DNA of 64,000 nt from an uncultured Sphingomonadaceae bacterium (lineage in GTDB: Bacteria > Pseudomonadota > Alphaproteobacteria > Sphingomonadales > Sphingomonadaceae). The first letter of the stretch is position 1. Each line of letters begins with the position of its first letter. This document shows positions 52,616-60,572 of this stretch, one piece after another. Below the pieces are notes generated by a model. That model had not been told where the DNA came from, made no database searches, and saw only the letters and a program-made list of their open reading frames with translations. Where the stretch lies: assembly GCA_903871605.1 (NCBI GenBank), contig CAIQHF010000022.1, positions 62,001 through 126,000 of the forward strand. Direction: 5' to 3'. The translations under genes and the position numbers were made by a program.

Positions 52616-54658
52616 TCAGTCTCCCAGCCCCAGCACGCCCTGCCTTGGCCGGACGTCGTCGATGGCGAAGGACGAGCGAGCGATCGACGCCGCACGGACT
52701 TGGTCGAGCGGCTTTGCATCGACCACCGGATCGCTATCCTGCTCATCGATGCCGAGCGCATTGCCAGGGGCTGGCTCAGCCTCTTCGACAGAGACCTGGT
52801 CGGGCATGTCGGGCTGACGTTGCTGCTCGAGGCCACCATCACCGGTCGCGACGTCATCTTCGTCGGGCGATGCGAGTCGCGCGTCGAAATCTCGGGTCGT
52901 GCCCGACCAGTCGTCGTCCCGCTCTCCGGGCCGATCCGCATAGCGGCCATCGCCCAATTTTGGGGCGGGCAGGACACGCTCGACGAACAGCGGATCGGCG
53001 TAATAGCGCATCTTGGTGGCGCGGATCGGCGGCACCCCCGACACCAGGACGAGTTCGTCGGTCGCCGGAAGCTGCATCACCTCGCCCGGCGTCAGCAGCG
53101 CGCGCGCCGTTTCCTGCCGGCTGACCATGACATGGCTGAGCCAGGGCGCCAGCCGGTGTCCGGCATAGTTTCGCATTGCGCGCTGTTCGGTGGCGGTGCC
53201 GAGCGCATCCGAAATGCGCTTCGCCGTCCGCTCGTCATTGCTCGCAAAGGCCACGCGCACATGGCAATTGTCGAGGATCGCATTGTGCTCGCCATAAGCC
53301 TTCTCGATCTGGTTGAGCGACTGGGCGATCAGGAAGGCGCGCACGCCGTAGCCCGCGAGAAAGGCGAGTGAGGTCTCGAAGAAGTCCAGCCGGCCAAGTG
53401 CTGGAAATTCGTCGAGCATCATGAGCAGCTTGTGACGTCGTCCCGCGCTGGCCGTGCCCTCGGCGACATGCAGATGCTCGGTCAGGCGGCGCCCGATCTG
53501 GTTGAGGATCAGGCGGACCAGCGGCTTGGTCCGGGAAATGTCCGAAGGCGGCACGACCAGATAGAGCGACAGCGGATGCTTGGCCTCGACCAGATCCGCG
53601 ATGCGCCAATCGCAGGCGGCGGTGACGGCGGCGACGGTGGGATCGCGGTAGAGACCAAGGAAGCTCATCGCGGTCGACAGCACCCCGGATCGTTCGTTGT
53701 CGGATTTGTTGAGCAGTTCGCGTGCGGCAGAGGCGACGAGGGGATGGACGCGCGGCGCCTCGTCGGTGCCGAGATGGTTGGTCGCCATCATCTGCTTCAG
53801 CGTCTCGACGAAGCTCCGCTGCGGGTCGCACAGGAAGGTCGCAACCCGCGCAAGCGTCTTCTCCTCCTCGGCATAGAGAATGTGCAGGATGGCGCCGACC
53901 AGCAGGGAATGGCTGGTCTTTTCCCAATGGTTGCGACGCTCGAGCGCACCTTCCGGATCGACCAGGATATCGGCGATGTTCTGGACGTCGCGCACCTCAT
54001 CGGCGCCGCGTCGCACCTCGAGCAGGGGGTTGTAGCGCGCCGACCGCGCATCGGTCGGATTGAACAGCAGGCAATGCGAAAAGCGCGTGCGCCAGCCGGC
54101 GGTCAGCTGCCAATTCTCGCCCTTGATGTCGTGGATGACCGCGGACCCGGTAAAGCTCAGCAAAGTCGGGATGACCAGCCCCACGCCCTTGCCTGACCGC
54201 GTCGGGGCAAACGCCATGACATGTTCGGGGCCGTCGTGGCGGAGACCGTCCTGGTGGAACCGGCCCAGAAAAACACCGGCATTGGCGAATAAGCCGGCCC
54301 GTTCCATCTCGCGCCTCGACGCCCAGCGCGCGGATCCATAAGTCGTCACCTGCTTGCGCTGACGGGCCCGCCACAGCGAACCGAAGATCGCGGCGGCGCA
54401 CGCGGCCATGCCGCCGGCGCCGGCGATCTCGCCGCCCCGATCGAAGATGCGCGGTGCATAGGCATCGAAGTGGTACCACCATGGGAACAGCGCCCAGGGC
54501 CGGTAGACATGCGCCCCAAGGATGCGAAGGTCAGACGGCCCGAGTTCCGGCTGGTACGCCAGTTGCGCTGCGACCCACTGCGTCGCCAGCCAGATCGCGC
54601 CGAACACGATCGCGAAGACCGTGAGGATCTGGCCGATCAGCAGCTTGGTGGGCGTCAT
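52616..54658 (-). CDS. traG: Type IV coupling protein TraG/VirD4
   Basis: FAPTRSGKGVGLVIPTLLSF; HDIKGENWQLTAGWR; LLMMLDEFPALGRLDFFE. Confidence 0.92.
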   Translation of the reverse strand: MTPTKLLIGQILTVFAIVFGAIWLATQWVAAQLAYQPELGPSDLRILGAHVYRPWALFPWWYHFDAYAPRIFDRGGEIAGAGGMAACAAAIFGSLWRARQRKQVTTYGSARWASRREMERAGLFANAGVFLGRFHQDGLRHDGPEHVMAFAPTRSGKGVGLVIPTLLSFTGSAVIHDIKGENWQLTAGWRTRFSHCLLFNPTDARSARYNPLLEVRRGADEVRDVQNIADILVDPEGALERRNHWEKTSHSLLVGAILHILYAEEEKTLARVATFLCDPQRSFVETLKQMMATNHLGTDEAPRVHPLVASAARELLNKSDNERSGVLSTAMSFLGLYRDPTVAAVTAACDWRIADLVEAKHPLSLYLVVPPSDISRTKPLVRLILNQIGRRLTEHLHVAEGTASAGRRHKLLMMLDEFPALGRLDFFETSLAFLAGYGVRAFLIAQSLNQIEKAYGEHNAILDNCHVRVAFASNDERTAKRISDALGTATEQRAMRNYAGHRLAPWLSHVMVSRQETARALLTPGEVMQLPATDELVLVSGVPPIRATKMRYYADPLFVERVLPAPKLGDGRYADRPGERDDDWSGTTRDFDARLASPDEDDVATGDGGLEQQRQPDMPDQVSVEEAEPAPGNALGIDEQDSDPVVDAKPLDQVRAASIARSSFAIDDVRPRQGVLGLGD

Positions 54659-55016
54659 CCGATTTCTCCGCCCGCGATCGACTGATCGGCCTGGGCACGT
54701 GAATAATCGGCGTTTCCGGCGCGAAGCGTCAGATAGCTGTTGTTGTACCGAAGTGTATTTCAGCCAATTTCGTGACGGAAAGGTGCGGTTCGGGAATGAA
54801 TCCGTTGCTTCGGACGCGCGCCCGTTCGAGGGCCGCGACTCGATTCGCGTGGGCGGCCAGCCAGCGGGCTCTCACCGTCAGACGATCTCAGCCAGACTGA
54901 CGCATGGCGATATCGAAGGGCCGCCCGACTGGCCTCGCTACGCCGAGAAGGTAGCTACGCCCCTCGAATGGCGGTCGGTCCGCGGCCGCGCGGACGCGCC
55001 GCCTACACGGCCAAGA

Positions 55017-55472
55017 TCATAGGGTATCGAGAATACGAAGCGTGGCCTCGTCCTTTTCTCCGCCGAACCACCGCTCGATCGCCGCATCAAACAACGGCGC
55101 CCCGTCGGCCTCAGCGAACAACGTCAACGAAGAGCGAAGCTTGATTGCATCGATCGTGCCGAAAATGGCTTTTGCGGTCGTGCCCGTCAGGTCCTGCAGC
55201 GCCATCACGCATTCGCGGTAGCGGTTGCCGAGTGCCGGATGGGCAAGATAGGCGCGTGCCTCTTCGAGCGAGAAGATGGCGTAGCGCTGCGCCATGCCGC
55301 TGTGACCGAGACCCGCAATTTGCGGAAAGATGAACCACATCCAGTGCGTGCGCTTCGCGCCGCGTTTGATCTCGGCCAGTGCGGTCTCATAGGTCGCCGC
55401 CTGCGCCTCGACGAACCGCTCCAGGTCAAATTCCTCCGACACCGCTTGCTTCCCCCGGTTGTAGCGATCCAT
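55017..55472 (-). CDS. DUF1810 domain protein
   Basis: RFVEAQAATYETALAEIKRGAKRTHWMWFIFPQIAGLGHS. Confidence 0.85.
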   Translation of the reverse strand: MDRYNRGKQAVSEEFDLERFVEAQAATYETALAEIKRGAKRTHWMWFIFPQIAGLGHSGMAQRYAIFSLEEARAYLAHPALGNRYRECVMALQDLTGTTAKAIFGTIDAIKLRSSLTLFAEADGAPLFDAAIERWFGGEKDEATLRILDTL

Positions 55473-55590
55473 GTGAGCCGCTCGCTTGTCGCGCCGTTGG
55501 AGCCAACGCCCAGCCGATGCGGGTTTCGGCATAGAACATACCTAGAACTCTTCAAGTGCCGAACGCTGATGCGCGGCCGCCTCGACACCT

Positions 55591-55618
55591 CTTGAAGCGC
55601 TGAGAATGCTCCCTAAAT
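55591..55618 (+). promoter_or_regulatory. Candidate sigma-32 (RpoH) promoter upstream of hsp20
   Basis: CTTGAAG-N13-CCCTAAAT, about 90 nt upstream of hsp20 start. Confidence 0.55.
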
Positions 55619-55678
55619 TTCTCGCGCCGGGTGCTTCCGAGGCCTGGTTTGAACGAGAGGTTGGTCGATGGTGGCCAT

Positions 55679-55708
55679 CCCCCAGATTGCTCATTGGAGG
55701 ATTTGGTT
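55679..55708 (+). promoter_or_regulatory. ROSE-like RNA thermometer hairpin occluding the hsp20 ribosome-binding site
   Basis: CCAGATTGCTC-ATTG-GAGGATTTGG: the TTGCT motif pairs with GGAGGA, leaving the ROSE-type bulged G, directly before ATG 55709. Confidence 0.8.
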
Positions 55709-56185
55709 ATGCGTACTGCCTTTGATTTCACCCCATACCGCCGGTCGTCGATCGGTTTCGATCGTGTCTTCGATCTGCTCGAGAACACCGCCCGCGCCGA
55801 CCAGGCCGAGGGCTATCCGCCCTATAATGTCGAGCAGCGCGACGAGGACAGCTATCAGATCAGCATCGCTGTGGCCGGCTTCTCGCGCGACGAGATCGAG
55901 ATCACCAGCAAACCCAACCTGCTGGTCGTGTCCGGCCAGAAGAAGGACGAGGATGGCGGTCGCCGCTATCTCCATCGCGGCATCTCCGCGCGCAAGTTCG
56001 AGCGGCAGTTCCAGCTTGCCGACTATGTCACGGTGACGGGTGCGTCGCTGCGTGACGGCCTGCTGGCGATCGATCTGAAGCGTGAGCTTCCCGAGTCGGT
56101 GAAGCCCCGAAAGATCGAGATCGGGGACAACGCGGTCGGAACACCGCGGCTCGTCAGCGACACCGACGAGCGCCAGGCGGCGTAA
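55709..56185 (+). CDS. Small heat-shock protein Hsp20/IbpA family
   Basis: MRTAFDFTPYRRSSIGFDRVFDLLE; YPPYNVEQRDEDSYQISIAVAGFSRDEIEI; RGISARKFERQFQLADYV. Confidence 0.95.
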   Translation: MRTAFDFTPYRRSSIGFDRVFDLLENTARADQAEGYPPYNVEQRDEDSYQISIAVAGFSRDEIEITSKPNLLVVSGQKKDEDGGRRYLHRGISARKFERQFQLADYVTVTGASLRDGLLAIDLKRELPESVKPRKIEIGDNAVGTPRLVSDTDERQAA

Positions 56186-56190
56186 TCTGG

Positions 56191-56222
56191 AAAGGGCCCA
56201 TCCGACGATGGGCCCTTTCTTA
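56191..56222 (+). terminator. Rho-independent terminator after hsp20
   Basis: Perfect 12-bp stem AAAGGGCCCATC-CGAC-GATGGGCCCTTT followed by CTT. Confidence 0.85.
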
Positions 56223-56489
56223 CAAGGGGGCAGCGCCTGTGCCAGTGCCGCTTTGCTGATCCGCGACCAGAGGTCGCTGGTGATGCCGTGAGCGGGAGCC
56301 ATCCACGCCGTTCGTTCGCCTTCACCGTCGGCAAATTCCCGACGCGCGAGAACATGGTTGTCAACCGAGCTCACATCCGCCCGCGCTTTCGTCATGGCAC
56401 GTTGCGCGATCGGCTTCGTTGACAGCCCGCACTCATGTTTGTGGTGCGCGCCGCAGCTTGGCGCTCCGGTCGAGAGCGGACAGGTACAG

Positions 56490-57845
56490 ATGGCGGACGA
56501 TCGTTTCGGGAAAAGTGGCCGGGCCGTACCCAGTAGTCGCCTGTCGCGGCTCGGTGTGTTCGGCCGGCTCGCAGGAGGGGTCGCCGGTGGCATGGTGGCC
56601 GAAGGCGCGCGGAGGCTGGCGTCGGGCGAGCTGCCGCGATTGAGCGATCTGCTGCTCACGCCCGGCAATGCCCTCAAGCTCGCCGACCGCCTGTCGCACC
56701 TGCGCGGTGCGGCGATGAAACTCGGCCAGATGATCTCGATGGATGCCGGCGATCTGCTGCCCGCCGAACTCTCTGCGGTCCTGGCGCGGTTGCGCGACAA
56801 TGCGCACCATATGCCCCCGACCCAGCTCCAGTCGGTGCTGGTTCGGCAATGGGGGCCGGACTGGCGCCAGCGCTTCCAACGCTTCGACCCCACTCCGCTT
56901 GCCGCCGCCTCGATCGGGCAGGTCCACCGCGCCTTCACGCAGGATGGTCGCGATCTGGCGATCAAAGTCCAATATCCCGGCGTTGCCGAGAGCATCGATT
57001 CCGATGTCGACAATGTCGCGACACTGCTCAGGCTTTCCGGCGTGCTCCCGAGCGGGCTCGACATCGCGCCGCTGCTCGCTGAGGCCAAGCGTCAGCTCCA
57101 TGAGGAGGCCGACTACCGCCGCGAAGGCGACCAGATGGTGCGCTTCGGCGCCCTACTTGCCGACGCACCCGAATTCGTCGTGCCCTCGCTGCACGCCGAT
57201 CTTACGACCGATCGCGTCTTGGCGATGGACTTTGTCGCAGGCGACCCGATCGAGTCCCTCCTCACCGCGTCCCAGGCGACCCGGGATACCGCGATGCGGG
57301 CGCTGATCGGTCTCGTGCTCCGCGAGTTGTTCGAATTCGGTCTGATGCAGACCGACCCGAATTTCGCCAATTATCGCTATCAGCCCGGCAGTGGCCGCAT
57401 TGTGCTGCTCGACTTCGGCGCGGTCCGGCCGATCGGTGCGTCGACATCGGATGGCTATCTGGCACTTCTGCGCGCCGGTCTTGGCGGTGACCGCGATGCT
57501 GTCCGTGACGCTGCGGTTGCTGCCGGCTTTCTGGGGCAAGCCGCCGTTCAACGGCACCGGCCGCTGGTCGATCGGATGATCGACGTGATCCTGGGTGAGC
57601 TCAACCGTGCAGGCCCCTTCGATTTCGGTGACCGGGCTTTTGTCGGCACACTGCGCGAGGAAGGCGCCGCGATGGCGGCCGATCGCGCGATCTGGCACGT
57701 GCCGCCGGTCGATACCCTGTTTGCCCAGCGCAAGATCAGCGGCACCGCCCTGCTTGGCGCCCGATTGAAGGCGCGGGTCGATGTACGCGCCCTGATTGCA
57801 GAGCGCCTGGACGGCGGGAACGTCGCCGCCGACGCTTCGCTATAA
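56490..57845 (+). CDS. ABC1/UbiB-family atypical kinase (AarF/ADCK type)
   Basis: AAMKLGQMISMD (KxGQ); AAASIGQVHRA; AIKVQYPGVAESIDSDVDN; QTDPNFANYRY; VLLDFGAVRP. Confidence 0.92.
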   Translation: MADDRFGKSGRAVPSSRLSRLGVFGRLAGGVAGGMVAEGARRLASGELPRLSDLLLTPGNALKLADRLSHLRGAAMKLGQMISMDAGDLLPAELSAVLARLRDNAHHMPPTQLQSVLVRQWGPDWRQRFQRFDPTPLAAASIGQVHRAFTQDGRDLAIKVQYPGVAESIDSDVDNVATLLRLSGVLPSGLDIAPLLAEAKRQLHEEADYRREGDQMVRFGALLADAPEFVVPSLHADLTTDRVLAMDFVAGDPIESLLTASQATRDTAMRALIGLVLRELFEFGLMQTDPNFANYRYQPGSGRIVLLDFGAVRPIGASTSDGYLALLRAGLGGDRDAVRDAAVAAGFLGQAAVQRHRPLVDRMIDVILGELNRAGPFDFGDRAFVGTLREEGAAMAADRAIWHVPPVDTLFAQRKISGTALLGARLKARVDVRALIAERLDGGNVAADASL

Positions 57846-57886
57846 CCACAAGCGCCCTGCCCGGCGTTCGATCGAGGAAATCCGCC

Positions 57887-58129
57887 ATGTCCGACAAGAA
57901 TGCGACGCTCTACAGAATGGTCCTGCCCGAGGAGACCTGTCCATTCGGACTTCGCGCAAAGCAACTGCTCGAGGACAATGGCTTCGTCATCGATGATCGC
58001 CTGCTCCGCACACGCGACGAGGTCGACGCCTTCGAGCAGGAGCAGGGCGTCGAGACCACGCCGCTGATCTTCATCGGCGACGAGCGCATTGGCGGCAGCG
58101 ACGATCTCGAACGCTATCTGTCGGCATGA
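57887..58129 (+). CDS. Glutaredoxin family protein
   Basis: LPEETCPFGLRAKQLLEDNGF; TTPLIFIGDERIGGSDDLERYL. Confidence 0.85.
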   Translation: MSDKNATLYRMVLPEETCPFGLRAKQLLEDNGFVIDDRLLRTRDEVDAFEQEQGVETTPLIFIGDERIGGSDDLERYLSA

Positions 58130-58662
58130 GTACGCCCGACCGCCCAACTGCGTCCGGTCTGTCGCCGCTTCTTGCCGGCGGCATCGTCCTCGGCGTTCTC
58201 GGCCTCAGTGCAGTGCTTGGGCGGCGAAACGCACCGGATCCATCCCATCCAACGATCCGGCGTTGGTACAAGCGGCTCGACAAGCCGGACTTCACGCCGC
58301 CCGACGCTGTCTTCGGTGCAGTCTGGCCGGTGCTGGAAACCGGGCTGGCGGTCGGCGGCTATCGGTTGATGCGTCAGCCCGCGGCACCGCGGCGCAACCT
58401 ATCGATCGCGCTCTGGCTGCTCAATACCGCGATGATCGGCGGGTGGACCCAGATCTTCTTTCGCGAACGTGCGCTGGGCGGCAGTGCGGTTGCATCAGCA
58501 ACGATGCTGGCGATCGGCACCGCCTATGCCGCGACCGCCGGCAAGGTCGATCGCGTGGCGCAGGCGACCGCCATACCGTTCGTCGCCTGGCTCGGCTTTG
58601 CCACGCTGCTCGCCGAGCGGATCTGGCAGCGCAATCCGACGCCGCGGCTGCCGGCGCGATGA
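58126..58662 (+). CDS. TspO/MBR family protein
   Basis: IRRWYKRLDKPDFTPPDAVFGAVWPVLE; LSIALWLLNTAMIGGWTQIFF. Confidence 0.88.
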   Translation: MSTPDRPTASGLSPLLAGGIVLGVLGLSAVLGRRNAPDPSHPTIRRWYKRLDKPDFTPPDAVFGAVWPVLETGLAVGGYRLMRQPAAPRRNLSIALWLLNTAMIGGWTQIFFRERALGGSAVASATMLAIGTAYAATAGKVDRVAQATAIPFVAWLGFATLLAERIWQRNPTPRLPAR

Positions 58663-59021
58663 GCCTTACCGTCTGGCATGATGGCGGTTGTCCGCTATGC
58701 CGCCGCGAGATCGCGCTGATGCGGCGGCTTGATAGACGCGGCGCGATCGCCTTCATCGATGCGAGCGATGGCACCAGCGTGTGCCCGCGCGATCGCGCGG
58801 AGCTCCTCGCGCGGTTTCACGCGCGCGAAGATGGGCGGATGCTGTCCGGCGCTGCGGCCTTCGCCGCGATGTGGCGCCAGATTCCGATGCTGCGCCCCCT
58901 CGGCCTGGTCGCCCGCAATCCTGTAGTCCTCGCCGTGCTGGAAGCCGGCTATCGCGGATTCCTCCGCGTTCGCCCGTCGCTCCAATCGCTCATCCGCCAT
59001 TTCGATCGGAAGCCTGCATGA
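58659..59021 (+). CDS. DUF393 (DCC family thiol-disulfide oxidoreductase)
   Basis: LTVWHDGGCPLCRREIALMRRLDRRGAIAFIDAS. Confidence 0.88.
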   Translation: MSLTVWHDGGCPLCRREIALMRRLDRRGAIAFIDASDGTSVCPRDRAELLARFHAREDGRMLSGAAAFAAMWRQIPMLRPLGLVARNPVVLAVLEAGYRGFLRVRPSLQSLIRHFDRKPA

Positions 59022-59515
59022 TCCGTCCTGTCCCCGATCCCGCCGGACCCGGCCAGGAAAGCGTCTGGAATTTCCCCCGGCCTTCGATCGCGCAGCCGGT
59101 CACCGCCCATGTGCGGATCGTCCTCGGCGGCAAGACGATCGCCGAGACGCGGCAAGCGATCCGCACGATCGAGACCAGCCATCCGCCGACCTATTATATC
59201 CCGCCCTCCGATATCGCGCCGCTCGTGCTGCGGCCCGCGGCCGGCAGCAGCTTTTGCGAGTGGAAAGGGACGGCACGCTATTTCGACGTGATCGCTGGCG
59301 ATCTGGTACGCCCCGGCGCCGCATGGTCCTATCCGCGCCCGACCGCGCCCTTTGCAGCGCTCGCCGATTACGTCGCCTTCTACGCCGCGCCGATGGATGC
59401 CTGCTTCGTCGATGACGAGCGGGTCAAACCGCAGCCGGGCGAATTCTATGGCGGATGGATCACCCCGCATGTGACCGGCCCGTTCAAGGGCGTGCCTGGA
59501 AGCCGCGGATGGTGA
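59018..59515 (+). CDS. DUF427 domain protein
   Basis: ESVWNFPRPSIAQPVTAHVRIVLGGKTIAET; ETSHPPTYYIPPSDI; FCEWKGTARYFDV. Confidence 0.88.
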   Translation: MIRPVPDPAGPGQESVWNFPRPSIAQPVTAHVRIVLGGKTIAETRQAIRTIETSHPPTYYIPPSDIAPLVLRPAAGSSFCEWKGTARYFDVIAGDLVRPGAAWSYPRPTAPFAALADYVAFYAAPMDACFVDDERVKPQPGEFYGGWITPHVTGPFKGVPGSRGW

Positions 59516-60225
59516 TAGGCGCGCGTGCCGTCGTTATCGGCGCGGGAGGCGGGATCGGCGCTGCCCTGGTCGCCGCGCTCCAGGCGTCGGCGCGGTTCGA
59601 GCATGTGTATGCCCTGTCGCGCCACCCTTCGCCCGACACCGGTAGCGTCAGCGGCGGTATCATCGACGTCACCGACGAGGCGAGCATCCAGGCTGCGGCC
59701 GAGCAGATCGGATCGCCGCTCGATCTGGTGATCATCGCGACGGGTATCTTACACGAAGACGGCCGGATGCCCGAGAAGGCACTGCGCGAGCTCGATGGCG
59801 CGATGCTTGCGCGGATATTCGAGATCAACACGATCGGGCCGGCTTTGGTGCTCAAGCATTTTTCGCCGCTGCTCGCCATGGATCGCCGCACTGTCGTCGC
59901 CACCCTGTCCGCGCGCGTCGGCAGCATCTCGGACAATCGGTCAGGTGGCTGGTACAGCTACCGGGCCTCGAAGGCCGCGCTCAACATGATCGTAAAATCG
60001 GCAGCGATCGAACTTCGGCGAAGCCGGCCGCAGGCTATCTGCACCGCGTTGCATCCCGGTACGGTCGACACCGCCTTGAGCAAACCGTTCCAGGTACGCG
60101 TGCCGGCCGACAAACTGTTCACCGCTCAGTTCTCAGCGGATCGGCTTCTTGCGGTGCTCGCAGAACTTGAACCCAAGGACACTGGCGAGATTTTCGCTTG
60201 GGATGGCGACAGGATACAGCCCTGA
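59509..60225 (+). CDS. SDR family oxidoreductase (C-factor/CsgA-like)
   Basis: AVVIGAGGGIGAALVAAL; YSYRASKAALNMIVKSAAIELRR; LHPGTVDTALSKPF. Confidence 0.88.
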   Translation: MVIGARAVVIGAGGGIGAALVAALQASARFEHVYALSRHPSPDTGSVSGGIIDVTDEASIQAAAEQIGSPLDLVIIATGILHEDGRMPEKALRELDGAMLARIFEINTIGPALVLKHFSPLLAMDRRTVVATLSARVGSISDNRSGGWYSYRASKAALNMIVKSAAIELRRSRPQAICTALHPGTVDTALSKPFQVRVPADKLFTAQFSADRLLAVLAELEPKDTGEIFAWDGDRIQP

Positions 60226-60572
60226 GGACGTTTCATCCGTCGCGTCACCCTACGGTACGGCCGGGCTGATCATAGACAGTGAGAACAGGTTCGGAATCAT
60301 ATGCCGAGCGATCGAACCTTCGCGGTCCGTAGATCGAGTCGCGGATGGGTGACAGCTCGGCCGGAACTAGGCGGCTACAGCCCGGCAGCAGGCGGCTAGT
60401 GGCCCGCGCCTGCCTCTGTCTCGTTCGACCCACAAACGGTCATTCTGAGCGGCCTAAGCCCTCCTCGAAACTCGACGCTCGTTCACCGACGCAATCGTCC
60501 GCAAGGCTGCGTCTGCCGCTGTTGCCCTTGACGGTGTTGCTCAAGCGGCTGCCGGCACCCTAAGGTGCTCGC

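Noticed and set aside
54690-55016. Region after traG searched for relaxase remnants
   Set aside because: No relaxase motif or convincing ORF; the 54522..55022 plus-strand frame looks non-coding.
55691-57088. 465-aa minus-strand ORF across hsp20/ABC1 kinase
   Set aside because: Antisense to two well-supported genes and spanning the terminator; no motif.
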